A stretch of 64,000 nt of DNA from assembly GCA_903910555.1 (NCBI GenBank), contig CAIVZZ010000015.1, positions 302,514-366,513 on the forward strand, in the 5' to 3' direction. Below, piece by piece: positions 8,127-16,594 of this stretch. The notes below the pieces were generated by a model. The model saw only the letters and a list, made by a program, of their open reading frames with translations. It did not search any database and was not told the DNA's origin. Position 1 is the first letter of the stretch, and every line of letters begins with the position of its first letter. Source of the stretch: an uncultured Gemmatimonadota bacterium (lineage in GTDB: Bacteria; Gemmatimonadota; Gemmatimonadetes; Gemmatimonadales; Gemmatimonadaceae). The position numbers and the translations under genes are program-made.

Positions 8127-9401
8127 TCAGTGCGCGACCGTCGCAGGCACTTTGACTGCCCCCGCCGGCAGATCGAGCCGCGCCAGCGCCTCATGCCGCA
8201 CCCGATCGAACGCCGCCAAATCACCCGACCCGAGCGGCGGCCCGGAGTTCGACTTGAGCGCCGTGCGCGGATCGCGCTGCACCCCGCCGACGAGCACTTC
8301 GAAGTGCAGATGCGGCCCGGTCGCGAGGCCGGTCATACCGACGTAGCCGATCGTCTGGCCCATCGAGACTCGCGAGCCCGTTCGGATCCCCGACGCGAAC
8401 CCTTTCATATGCCCGTAGCGCGTGACGAAGCCGTTTGGGTGGCGGATGTCGATGCTGTTGCCGTAGCCGCCGCGCGTCCCGGCGAAAATGACAATACCGT
8501 TTCCGATGGAGCGAATCGGCGTTCCGCTCGCGGCTGCGTAGTCGGTGCCTTTGTGCGAGCGCCATTCGCCGAGGATCGGGTGCTCGCGCATGCCGAAGAC
8601 GCTGGAAATGCGTCGGAAGGAAAGCGGCGCGCGAAGAAACTGCGCGCGCAGCGAGTGTCCGTCCTGGTCGTAGTAGTCAGCCTTGGATTCGCCTTGCGGT
8701 ACGAAGCGAATCGCCTGCAGCTCTGCGCCGCTCCGCTCGAGCCCGGCGGCGAGGATCGCACCGATGCGCTCGACGCCTGCGGGCGAACGCGACCGCTCGA
8801 ACACCGCGCGGACTGCATCGCCGTCCTGAAGTTCACGGCTCATGTCGACGCGATATTCGAAAATATCAGCGATCGCCCACGCCAGCTCGGCGCGTGCTCC
8901 TTTCGAGTGGAGATCGCCCGCACCGGCGTTTACCGCAACGTAGAGGTTGGTGTGCACGACCCCGTGCATGACGAGCGTATCGGTGACCCATGGCGTGCGC
9001 TCTTCGCGCGACGACCAGCTGTTACCGGCGCGCACGAGATGGAGCGTAAGATCGGCCGAGAACATGAGCGCGACGTCCGTCGGCCGCGGATCGGTGCCGT
9101 TCGTACTGTCACCGGCAAAGCGCACCTCCATTCCGGCTGGGATTTTGCGCGGGTCGATTAACGTGGCGGAGCGGATCGCGGCCGATTGATCGTCGCCGCC
9201 GAGGCCACCGCGGGCGAGAACATTTGCGAGCGACTCACCCTTCCCGACCGTATCGACGCTGCTCCATGCGCCTGCGGGGCCCGACGGCGGCGCGTTGGGC
9301 CGCTGCGGCAGAGCCGGCCCGAAGCGAAGCGCGGCGGCAGCCAGTAGGGCCACCGCCGCGCCTGTAACCCAGAGGGCGACGCGATTACGCGACGCCGTCA
9401 A
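8127..9401 (-). CDS. M23-family murein endopeptidase with N-terminal anchor
   Basis: 424 aa from a TTG at 9401 that overlaps the ftsZ stop (TTGA). A hydrophobic helix near residues 8-27 anchors or exports the protein. A LysM/OapA-like region follows (GKGESLANVLARGGLG). The C-terminal LytM domain has zinc ligands in SHKGTDYAA (HxxxD) and HLHFEV (HxH), with the conserved YGNSIDIRHPNGFVTRYGHM between. It should hydrolyse peptide cross-links in periplasmic peptidoglycan. Translational coupling to ftsZ suggests a septal hydrolase role, analogous to EnvC/NlpD-type factors. Unlike those it keeps all zinc ligands, so it is probably catalytic. Confidence 0.88.
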   Translation of the reverse strand: MTASRNRVALWVTGAAVALLAAAALRFGPALPQRPNAPPSGPAGAWSSVDTVGKGESLANVLARGGLGGDDQSAAIRSATLIDPRKIPAGMEVRFAGDSTNGTDPRPTDVALMFSADLTLHLVRAGNSWSSREERTPWVTDTLVMHGVVHTNLYVAVNAGAGDLHSKGARAELAWAIADIFEYRVDMSRELQDGDAVRAVFERSRSPAGVERIGAILAAGLERSGAELQAIRFVPQGESKADYYDQDGHSLRAQFLRAPLSFRRISSVFGMREHPILGEWRSHKGTDYAAASGTPIRSIGNGIVIFAGTRGGYGNSIDIRHPNGFVTRYGHMKGFASGIRTGSRVSMGQTIGYVGMTGLATGPHLHFEVLVGGVQRDPRTALKSNSGPPLGSGDLAAFDRVRHEALARLDLPAGAVKVPATVAH

Positions 9402-10606
9402 TCCATCTGTCTCCGAATGAACGTCGGGATCTCGAGGTCGTCGAGATCGGCCTGCGGACGACGTTCAGGCGCGGGCTGTGGTGCCGGACGTCGCGCGGGT
9501 GCGGCGCCGCCTGTCGAGCCGGACGAGCCCTGATACGCGCTGCCGATCACGGGGCGCGGACGGCCACCGTCGATCGGGATGACCGGCGTGCCGGTGGAAA
9601 CTCGCGGAGCCAGTGATGAATGCGACGGCGTCGAATGTGAGAGCGCCTTGCCGAAGCCGGTCGCGACAACGGTCACGCGAATCTCGCCCTGCATCGACGG
9701 TTCCTGCACGGCACCGAAGATTATTTCTGCGTCGTCGCCAGCGGCGTCGTGAATGATATCTGCGATCGCCGTGACTTCGCCGATCGAGAGATCCGCGCCG
9801 CCGGTGACATTGAGCAACACGCCCGTCGCGCCCGAAATCGAAACGTTGTCGAGGAGCGGGCTGGAGATCGCCTGCTGCGCGGCTTCCATTGCGCGGTTGT
9901 CGCCGCGGCCGATGCCGGTGCCCATGAGCGCGGCGCCGCCATCCTTCATCACGGTGCGCACGTCGGCAAAGTCCACGTTGATCATGCCGATGCCGCTGAT
10001 GATCGTGGAAATGCCGCTCGTTGCATGGAGCAGAACTTCGTCAGCTTTCTTCAGCGCATCCTGGAACGGAATGCCCTTGCCGACCACGGCCAGCAGGCGC
10101 TCGTTCGGGACGACGATCATCGTGTCGACGTACTTGGCCATCTCGGCGATTCCCTCGTCGGCCTGACGCATGCGCTTGCGGCCTTCGAACAGGAACGGCT
10201 TGGTGACGATGCCCACGGTGAGGGCGCCAGCTTCACGCGCGAGCTCGCAGACGACCGGTGCTGCGCCGGTTCCCGTGCCGCCGCCCATGCCGCAGGTGAC
10301 GAACACGAGATCGCAGCTGGAGAGCACGCGCAATACTTCTTCGCGATTTTCCTCGATCGCCTGACGCCCGATTTCAGGACGTGCACCGGCACCGAGACCG
10401 CGGGTGAGTTTCTTGCCGATCTGGATTTTGATATCGGACTTCGAGTTCAGCAGAGCCTGCGCATCGGTGTTCACCGAGATGAACTCGACGCCGCTGAGGC
10501 TTTCCTCAATCATGCGGTTGACCGCATTTCCACCGCCGCCGCCGACGCCAACGACGCGCATCCGTGCGCTTTGTGCGGGCGTTTCCTCGAACTCGAAAAT
10601 GCTCAT
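9398..10606 (-). CDS. ftsZ: cell division GTPase FtsZ
   Basis: 402 aa from the ATG at 10606. The frame stays open to 10672, but those extra 22 residues (rich in H, T and P) are not FtsZ-like. The GTP-binding GVGGGGGNAVNRM (about 20-32), tubulin signature GGGTGTGAAP (108-117) and T7-loop region NVDFADVRTVM are present. A proline-rich linker leads to the conserved C-terminal tail DDLEIPTFIRRQ that binds FtsA. It polymerises into the Z ring. Its stop overlaps the start of the M23 gene. A terminator-like hairpin separates it from ftsA, so its own promoter is expected. Confidence 0.97.
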   Translation of the reverse strand: MSIFEFEETPAQSARMRVVGVGGGGGNAVNRMIEESLSGVEFISVNTDAQALLNSKSDIKIQIGKKLTRGLGAGARPEIGRQAIEENREEVLRVLSSCDLVFVTCGMGGGTGTGAAPVVCELAREAGALTVGIVTKPFLFEGRKRMRQADEGIAEMAKYVDTMIVVPNERLLAVVGKGIPFQDALKKADEVLLHATSGISTIISGIGMINVDFADVRTVMKDGGAALMGTGIGRGDNRAMEAAQQAISSPLLDNVSISGATGVLLNVTGGADLSIGEVTAIADIIHDAAGDDAEIIFGAVQEPSMQGEIRVTVVATGFGKALSHSTPSHSSLAPRVSTGTPVIPIDGGRPRPVIGSAYQGSSGSTGGAAPARRPAPQPAPERRPQADLDDLEIPTFIRRQMD

Positions 10607-10639
10607 GCTGATGCCCAGTTCAGGGGTTCGTAACGTCGG

Positions 10640-10672
10640 CGTAAATATATGCGCGTGATGATTTCTCACCAC
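10640..10672 (-). promoter_or_regulatory. candidate ftsZ promoter region
   Basis: Read on the minus strand, TATATT lies at 10649-10644, 37 bases before the ftsZ ATG, in a locally AT-rich stretch just after the ftsA-ftsZ hairpin. No convincing -35 hexamer is visible. The placement is inferred mainly from the need for transcription downstream of the hairpin. Confidence 0.3.
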
Positions 10673-10695
10673 GTAGTTAGGACGATTGAACTGTG

Positions 10696-10745
10696 AAAAA
10701 AGAACGCGCCCCGTAGGATGGAGTTATCCACCCGACTGGGCGCGC
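10696..10745 (-). terminator. terminator-like hairpin between ftsA and ftsZ
   Basis: On the minus strand a CGCGCCC...GGGCGCG outer stem encloses an inner GGGTGGA/TCCATCC stem (one G-U pair) with loop TAAC, separated by short bulges. It is followed immediately by TTCTTTTTT (10704-10696). This has the form of a Rho-independent terminator for transcripts arriving from ftsA. It could be a full stop or an attenuator that sets the FtsA:FtsZ ratio. Confidence 0.7.
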
Positions 10746-10765
10746 GAAAGCTATGTGATGTTAAA

Positions 10766-10889
10766 GCAACAACAAACATTACCCACGGATTTCACAGCTT
10801 AAGCGGATTACTACAAAAAATCCTCTTTGGAACAGCAAAAGAAAAGCGGTGTCCGCGAGATCCGTGTGATCCGTGGGAAGCGGTTGTTG
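10766..10889. repeat. imperfect inverted repeat in the ftsA-ftsZ spacer
   Basis: The left side (near 10768-10790) has aacaacaa then cccacggat. The right side (near 10867-10891) has atccgtggg then ttgttgtt, so 9+8 bases pair around a 6-base internal mismatch with a loop of about 75 bases. The right half also contains atccgtgtgatccgtggg, resembling dispersed intergenic repeats with an atccgtg core. The right end abuts the ftsA stop at 10890. With the neighbouring hairpin it makes up the 283-bp spacer; no gene is seen. Confidence 0.6.
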
Positions 10890-12155
10890 TTAGAAGAAAT
10901 CCTGCAGCCAGGTCTTGAACCGCTGGGCAAGTTTGTCCATCGATGGCGCGGCGGTCGACATCGAAAGGCGCTTCCCCTTCGCGCTGCCGCTTCCGAGGGC
11001 CAAGCGGTGCGCGCCGTACTGGACCAGTCCTACAACAGTCGAAAAACGCGGCGCCTGGACCGAATCAGCCAGACCGCCCAAAAATTCCCCAGGCTCGCCG
11101 ACGCGGGCGCCCGTTCCAAACACCAGACTCGCGAGTTCGCCCGTTCCAGGCTGGGCTGCCGCGCCGCCCGTCACCACCACTCCGGCCGAAAGCCGCTTCA
11201 GGAACCCGGCCTGATCGACGTCGCGCATCACCAGCTCGAAAATCTCCGCCGTGCGCTGATGAATGATGTGCGCGAGCAGTTCACGCGGGATCTCACGGTC
11301 CCCCTGCGCAACAGTGCTCGGCAGCTTGATGATTTCACTGTGATTGACCATCGGCTCGTACGCGCAGCCGTAGGCTTCCTTCAGCCGCTCGGCATCGGCC
11401 TGCGTGACGCCGAGGCCGTGCACGATATCGCTCGTCACGTTGTTGCCGCCGTAGTTCACCGTGCCGAGGTGGCGGATTTTTCCCTCGTGGAAAACAGCGA
11501 CGTCGGTCGTGCCGGCGCCCATCTCCACAAGGCACACGCCAAGTTCCTTCTCATCTTCGGTGAGCACGCTGAGCGCGCTCGCGAGCGGCTCGAGCACGAG
11601 CTCGCCGACTTTATATCCCGATTTCTCAACGGCCTTTCGCAGGTTCATCGCCGGCGATGAACCGATCGTCACGAGATACATCTCCGTCTCGAGACGCGTA
11701 CCGATCATCCCGATCGGATCGCGGATGCCGATGTTCTTATCGACCGTGTACTCCTGCGGGATCGCATGAATCAACTCGCGATCCTGCGGAATCGCCTGCG
11801 CACGCGCCACGGAATTCGCGCGGTCTACGTCCGCTTTGGAAATCTCGGATCCTGTAACCGACGCGATTCCCTTCGAAGTCATCGCCTGCACATGTTCGCC
11901 GGCGATCCCCGCGTACACCGTCTGGACCTGCGCGCCGGCCATACGCTCGGCGTCTTGCATCGCCTTCATGATCGACCGCGTGGTCTCGTCGATATCGGCG
12001 ACCACACCGCGCCGAAGCCCGGTCGTCCGCGCCTGCCCCACGCCGAGGATGTTGACCGTGGGATGCTTGGGCAGATCGCCCACGACCTCCGCAATAACGG
12101 CGGTGGTCTTTGCGGATCCTATGTCGAGGCCGGCGACGAGTCGATCGAGATTCAT
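10890..12155 (-). CDS. ftsA: cell division protein FtsA
   Basis: 421 aa, actin-fold ATPase. Phosphate-1 motif VAGLDIGSAKTTAVIAE (about 8-24), phosphate-2 LVEMGAGTTDVAVF near 210 and the adenosine motif GVVVTGGAA near 330 are present. The SHS2 (1C) region lies between the first two. The C-terminus KLAQRFKTWLQDFF is an amphipathic membrane-targeting helix. FtsA tethers FtsZ filaments to the inner membrane and signals to FtsQLB/FtsWI. ftsQ lies 30 bp upstream and ftsZ 283 bp downstream beyond a hairpin. Confidence 0.97.
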   Translation of the reverse strand: MNLDRLVAGLDIGSAKTTAVIAEVVGDLPKHPTVNILGVGQARTTGLRRGVVADIDETTRSIMKAMQDAERMAGAQVQTVYAGIAGEHVQAMTSKGIASVTGSEISKADVDRANSVARAQAIPQDRELIHAIPQEYTVDKNIGIRDPIGMIGTRLETEMYLVTIGSSPAMNLRKAVEKSGYKVGELVLEPLASALSVLTEDEKELGVCLVEMGAGTTDVAVFHEGKIRHLGTVNYGGNNVTSDIVHGLGVTQADAERLKEAYGCAYEPMVNHSEIIKLPSTVAQGDREIPRELLAHIIHQRTAEIFELVMRDVDQAGFLKRLSAGVVVTGGAAAQPGTGELASLVFGTGARVGEPGEFLGGLADSVQAPRFSTVVGLVQYGAHRLALGSGSAKGKRLSMSTAAPSMDKLAQRFKTWLQDFF

Positions 12156-12185
12156 TCGGAGTTTATGGCGTCTTTATGGGCGTCT

Positions 12186-12929
12186 TTACGGCAAACGGGC
12201 GATTACCTGATCGCGGAAACGCAGATCGAGCTCTACGGCCTTCATGTTTCGTCGAGTGAGATCCTGCTCGACGGGAATGATGTCGGACAAACGATCCGCG
12301 GTGACGTCGCCTGATGCGAGCACATCGTGCGCGAGATTCGTTGGTGATTCTGTCAAATGAAACAGCAGGTAGAACGAACCGCCGCGAGGAAACCGCCGCA
12401 CTTCACCAATGCGCGCAAAGAGCGCCGGAGCCCGTTCGCGAACTTCGCCGAGCACGCGCAGCGCGAGCGTATCGCGCACCGCGAGCACGGGAAGATCCAC
12501 GTCGGCCGTCGCCGGATCGACGGGGAGCGAACGCCCCGCCGCATCCACCGGCACCAGCCCCGACGCCGCCTGAACGAAGGCAACCGGCGGGTTTTCCGTG
12601 ATCCGCACGAGCAAAGTTCCCGGCAGTTTCCGCTCGATATGCACGTCGCGAACGGACGGATGCTGCCGCACACGCTTTTCCAACGGTCCCACGTCGTCGA
12701 ACAGCGACTGCGTGGTATCTATCCTCAATCGCGAAACGATCTCATCGGGGCTGACGTAACGCGCGCCGTCGATCTCCACGCGGCGCACGCGGAAGAAGTC
12801 GAGGCGATGCAACAGCGCTCGTCCCCACCACGGACTCGCGACAACGGTCACGACGGCCAGCCCGATACCGATCCGGCGCAGGATGCGAACGAAGCGCTCG
12901 CGCTTGGTCGGCGCCTCTTCGCCGGTCAT
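12186..12929 (-). CDS. ftsQ: cell division protein FtsQ
   Basis: 247 aa. A short basic cytoplasmic tail leads to one membrane helix (about 20-38). A POTRA domain follows (RVRRVEIDGARYVSPDEIVSRL), then the FtsQ beta domain with RKLPGTLLVRITENPPVAFV. FtsQ is the bitopic hub of the periplasmic FtsQLB complex that activates the FtsWI synthase. Identity rests on topology, POTRA pattern and position between murC and ftsA, since FtsQ is poorly conserved. Confidence 0.9.
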   Translation of the reverse strand: MTGEEAPTKRERFVRILRRIGIGLAVVTVVASPWWGRALLHRLDFFRVRRVEIDGARYVSPDEIVSRLRIDTTQSLFDDVGPLEKRVRQHPSVRDVHIERKLPGTLLVRITENPPVAFVQAASGLVPVDAAGRSLPVDPATADVDLPVLAVRDTLALRVLGEVRERAPALFARIGEVRRFPRGGSFYLLFHLTESPTNLAHDVLASGDVTADRLSDIIPVEQDLTRRNMKAVELDLRFRDQVIARLP

Positions 12930-12936
12930 GCGCGGC

Positions 12937-14313
12937 TCATCGGCTCAGCAGGGACAGAAGCTCTGCGCCTGTTTTCGTGATGTCACCAGCCCCGACAGTC
13001 AGTACGACGTCGCCGTCCTTCACGAACCCCGCCAGCGCGTCGGCGAGCACGGGGCGTGCCCCCATCCATGCAGGGCGGCGGCCGGCGATGGTCGAGCTCT
13101 CGGCAATCAACTGGCTGGTGATGCCGGCAATTGGTTTCTCGCGCGCCGGATAAATGTCTGCCAGAAAGAGCTGATCCGACTTCGCCAGCGCGAGACCGAA
13201 CTCCACGGCGAAATCGCGAGTGCGTGAGTACAGATGCGGCTGGAATGCGACCACTATTCTGCGCCCCGGAAACGCGAGTCGCGCCGCGGACAGCGTCGCG
13301 CGAATTTCCGTCGGGTGATGCGCGTAGTCGTCGATTACGGTAACGCCGCGTGCCGACCCGAGACGCTGGAACCGCCGTTCGGCGCCGACGAACGCCGCCA
13401 ACCCCGGCGCCATCTGTTCGACGGTCACACCGAGGCATGACAACCCGACGCCGAGCGCCGCGAGCGCGTTGAGCACGTTGTGTTCGCCGACCGTGCCGAC
13501 AACAACGCGCCCGCACGCCTTTCCATCGTAATACACATCGAACGACGTGCGCCCTTCACTCGTCGCGATATTTCGCGCGAGCAATCGCGCTTCGATATTC
13601 GAAATGCCGTAGCGAACAACCTCGGCGGACGCGGGCGTACGCAAACTGTTCGCATGCGCCTGATCCGCGCACAGCACGATCCAGCGGGCGCCGCTGATGA
13701 ACTGCGTGAACGCATCGCGCACGTCGTCGAGGTCGCGGTAGATGTCGAGGTGGTCGGCCTCGACATTCGTGACCACCGCGACAGCCGGCGCGAGCGCGAG
13801 AAAACTCCGATCGTATTCGTCGGCTTCAACAACAAAAACGTCATTGCGCCCCGCACTGAGGTTTCCGTTCCATGTGGCGACGCGCGCGCCGACGACACCT
13901 GTCGGGTTGATCCCCGCGGCGGCAAGCGCTTCGGTGGTCATCACGGTGGTGGTCGATTTCCCGTGTGTGCCGGCGATGCCGATGAGTGTGCCGCCAGCCG
14001 TGGCTTCGGCGAGCGCTTCAGCGCGACGGATCACCGGAACGCCAAGCTCATTCGCACGTGCGATTTCCGGATGGTCTTTCGGAATTGCCGAACTCACGAC
14101 GAGCGCACGATGGCCTTCAATGTGCGCGGCATTGTGGCCGACGATCACATCGATGCCGAGCCCTTTCAGATCGGGCGCGCCGTCGGGGTTTTGATCGCAC
14201 CCCGTGACCGTCGCGCCGCGGCGCTGGCAGAGTTCGGCGAGCGCGGACATGCCCGCGCCGGCGATGCCCATGAAGTGGATCGGGCGCGCGTCTGTATTGT
14301 CGATCAGCGTCAT
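12937..14313 (-). CDS. murC: UDP-N-acetylmuramate--L-alanine ligase MurC
   Basis: 458 aa. The N-terminal Rossmann domain begins with HFMGIAGAGMSALAELC. The Mur-ligase P-loop GIAGTHGKSTTT lies near 111-122, followed by VEADEYDRSFL and a conserved TNVEADHLDIY. The C-terminal domain holds DDYAHHPTEI. It adds L-Ala to UDP-MurNAc in the first peptide step of peptidoglycan synthesis. The THGKSTT P-loop and DYAHHPTE separate it from MurD/E/F. Its start overlaps the murG stop by 4 bp. Confidence 0.97.
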   Translation of the reverse strand: MTLIDNTDARPIHFMGIAGAGMSALAELCQRRGATVTGCDQNPDGAPDLKGLGIDVIVGHNAAHIEGHRALVVSSAIPKDHPEIARANELGVPVIRRAEALAEATAGGTLIGIAGTHGKSTTTVMTTEALAAAGINPTGVVGARVATWNGNLSAGRNDVFVVEADEYDRSFLALAPAVAVVTNVEADHLDIYRDLDDVRDAFTQFISGARWIVLCADQAHANSLRTPASAEVVRYGISNIEARLLARNIATSEGRTSFDVYYDGKACGRVVVGTVGEHNVLNALAALGVGLSCLGVTVEQMAPGLAAFVGAERRFQRLGSARGVTVIDDYAHHPTEIRATLSAARLAFPGRRIVVAFQPHLYSRTRDFAVEFGLALAKSDQLFLADIYPAREKPIAGITSQLIAESSTIAGRRPAWMGARPVLADALAGFVKDGDVVLTVGAGDITKTGAELLSLLSR

Positions 14314-15395
14314 TTCAACATCGCGTGAATGAATCCTGCAATATCACGAGCGGCATTCGGCCGCGCTCGCGCGAGCGCATGATCGCGAAGCGCGCTTAGC
14401 CGCGCGCGATCGGAGAGGAGCGATCGCACCATCGAATCGAGTTTCGCCGCCAGCAGATCGCGCTGCGCGAGATGAATCGCCGCTCCGGCTTTCTCCAATG
14501 CGAGCGCATTTGAAGTCTGGTGATCCATCGCCGCCGTTGGCAGCGGGCAGATGATCATCGGTACGCCCCACGCGCATAACTCGGACGTGCCCATCATCCC
14601 GCCGCGCACGAACGCGAGATCGGCGGCCGCGTACGCATCGCCGATTTGCTCAAGGTAGGGGACGATTCGAACATCAGCGCGATCGAGCTGCTTAAACGAA
14701 TCGTACTGCGCCGTTCCCGTAGCCCAAATGATGCATAGCGATTCCGGGATCCCCTTCTGCACCCATGCCCCAACCGCCTGATTCATCGCGCGTGCGCCCT
14801 GACTGCCGCCGAATACGAGCAGCACGCGGGCGTTTCGCGGAAAACCCCACTTCGCGCGCGCGGCCGATGGATCGGGTCTGATATCCGGCGGCGGCTCGAT
14901 CGGATTTCCGGTGTTCCGAAAGACACAGCCGGTATGCGGCAGCCACGCCTCTGCCTCGGGAAACCCGAGATACGCTTCTCTCGAAATGCGCGTGAAGAGC
15001 CGCGCCGTCGCACCGGGGTGACTATCGCCGATGTGCTGCGCGATCGGCGTGCCGTGCGACCACGCCCATGCGAGTGCCGCGCCGCTGGCATATCCACCGG
15101 TGCCGACCACAAGCGATGGCTTCAGATCGCGGCCGATCCTTCCCATCCCGCTCCATGCGGAAAATGCGCCGCGAACGGTGCGCCAGTTATTCCAAACAGC
15201 CGGCCGGTAGATCGGATGCAGATCGAGCAGCGTGTGCGGAAACTCGGTCTTGGGGAGCACATTGCGCTCGATCCCGCGCAGCGCGCCGACGAAATGCGGC
15301 TTCACGCTCGGATCGAGCCGAACGAGTGCCCTCGCGATGGCGAGCCCGGGATACAAGTGTCCGCCGGTGCCGCCACCGGCGAAGATGACGTTCAC
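14310..15395 (-). CDS. murG: UDP-GlcNAc:lipid I GlcNAc transferase MurG
   Basis: 361 aa, GT28 two-Rossmann-domain glycosyltransferase. The first G-loop is FAGGGTGGHLYPGLAIA (residues 5-21). GTGGYASGAALAW and the sugar-nucleotide region VFGGSQGARAMNQAV follow. The donor-binding segment reads VRGGMMGTSELCAWGVPMIICPLP. It attaches GlcNAc to lipid I at the cytoplasmic membrane face, making lipid II. Four-base overlaps with ftsW upstream and murC downstream indicate translational coupling. Confidence 0.97.
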   Translation of the reverse strand: MNVIFAGGGTGGHLYPGLAIARALVRLDPSVKPHFVGALRGIERNVLPKTEFPHTLLDLHPIYRPAVWNNWRTVRGAFSAWSGMGRIGRDLKPSLVVGTGGYASGAALAWAWSHGTPIAQHIGDSHPGATARLFTRISREAYLGFPEAEAWLPHTGCVFRNTGNPIEPPPDIRPDPSAARAKWGFPRNARVLLVFGGSQGARAMNQAVGAWVQKGIPESLCIIWATGTAQYDSFKQLDRADVRIVPYLEQIGDAYAAADLAFVRGGMMGTSELCAWGVPMIICPLPTAAMDHQTSNALALEKAGAAIHLAQRDLLAAKLDSMVRSLLSDRARLSALRDHALARARPNAARDIAGFIHAMLK

Positions 15396-16594
15396 CGGGC
15401 GGGAACCATCGACGAGGTCGTCGGATCCGACACCTTGCCGCCGAACACCCGCTCACGCGTGCTCCCGATGTTCACCAGGATCCCCGTCATGAGCATCGAA
15501 AGAATCAGGTTCGATCGGCCGAACGAAATGAACGGGAGCGTGAGGCCTGTCGTCGGCAGCAGGCCAATGACGACGCCAATGTGCAGATACGCCGTGATAA
15601 TCGTGGTGGTCGTGATCCCGATCGCCACGAGCGTCTGGAATGGCGTGCGCGCCTGCTTGGCGATACGGAATCCAAGCCAGCACCAGAGCGCATAGAGCGC
15701 GATCAGCGCGGCGATTCCAATAAAGCCCCACTCCTCGCCGATGCTGCTGCCGATGAAGTCGTCGTACGAGAGCGGAAGAAAGCCGTTCTGCTGGCGCCCT
15801 TCACCGAAGCCCGCACCAAACCACCCGCCGGAGCCAACGGCAATCAGAGACTGCACGAGCTGATAGTTCACCTGCGCATGCGCCGCGCCCGCCATCTCCG
15901 CGAATCCCATCAGGCGTTCCATGACATACTGGAGCCGCTGCGTTTCCGCCCAGAGGATTGGCGTGAAGACAATTCCGAGAAAAACGAAGTGCCCGATGCG
16001 AGCGCCCGCGGCGAACACGATGATCACCATCTGGAGCGCAAAAAAGAGCACAGTCGAAAGGTCCGGCTCGAACGCGGCCATCACGCACAGCGATCCGACT
16101 ACCAGCAGGATCGGCAACAGTCCCTTGCTCAGCCGCTTCAGCTGATCGCCTTTCTTTACGACGAGCATCGCGGTCCACACGATCACCGCGAGTTTCGCGA
16201 ATTCAGACGGCTGCACCGACCCGTGCATGAGATACCGGCGCGCACCAAGAATCGGCGGCGCGATCCCTTTTGTGAACGGGAGCACCGTGAGCAGCATCGC
16301 AAAGAGCGCCATCCCCATCACGACCCACGCGAACTTGCTCCACATTTCCGCGTCCGTCTTCGCGACGACGGCGAAAATCACAATCCCCACGCCGACACCA
16401 GTGACCTGCTTGATCAGGAAATAGCTGCTCGGAAGTTTGTCACGCACGGCCTCGAACGCGCTCGCGCTGTAGAGCGATGCCAACCCGAACGCGAGCAGCA
16501 CCGCCGTGACCACGACCAGCGCTTTCGCCTCGGCCGTCATCCGCCAGCGCTCACGCGCCTCCACCGCCGTCCGCGGCGCGGCAACGGCGGTCAT
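15392..16594 (-). CDS. ftsW: SEDS peptidoglycan polymerase FtsW
   Basis: 400 aa from the ATG at 16594, which overlaps the murD stop (ATGA). The frame is open further upstream but that part lies inside murD. About ten hydrophobic helices are visible. SEDS motifs include GARRYL, PSEFAKLAVIVW and the late PTTGLTLPFISFGRSN. FtsW polymerises lipid II into septal glycan with its partner FtsI, encoded four genes upstream. It is assigned FtsW rather than RodA from its place between murD and murG. Confidence 0.95.
   Translation of the reverse strand: MTAVAAPRTAVEARERWRMTAEAKALVVVTAVLLAFGLASLYSASAFEAVRDKLPSSYFLIKQVTGVGVGIVIFAVVAKTDAEMWSKFAWVVMGMALFAMLLTVLPFTKGIAPPILGARRYLMHGSVQPSEFAKLAVIVWTAMLVVKKGDQLKRLSKGLLPILLVVGSLCVMAAFEPDLSTVLFFALQMVIIVFAAGARIGHFVFLGIVFTPILWAETQRLQYVMERLMGFAEMAGAAHAQVNYQLVQSLIAVGSGGWFGAGFGEGRQQNGFLPLSYDDFIGSSIGEEWGFIGIAALIALYALWCWLGFRIAKQARTPFQTLVAIGITTTTIITAYLHIGVVIGLLPTTGLTLPFISFGRSNLILSMLMTGILVNIGSTRERVFGGKVSDPTTSSMVPAR

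Noticed and set aside
10607..10672. 22-residue N-terminal extension of FtsZ
   Set aside because: Not FtsZ-like and spans the probable promoter; the ATG at 10606 gives the normal N-terminus.
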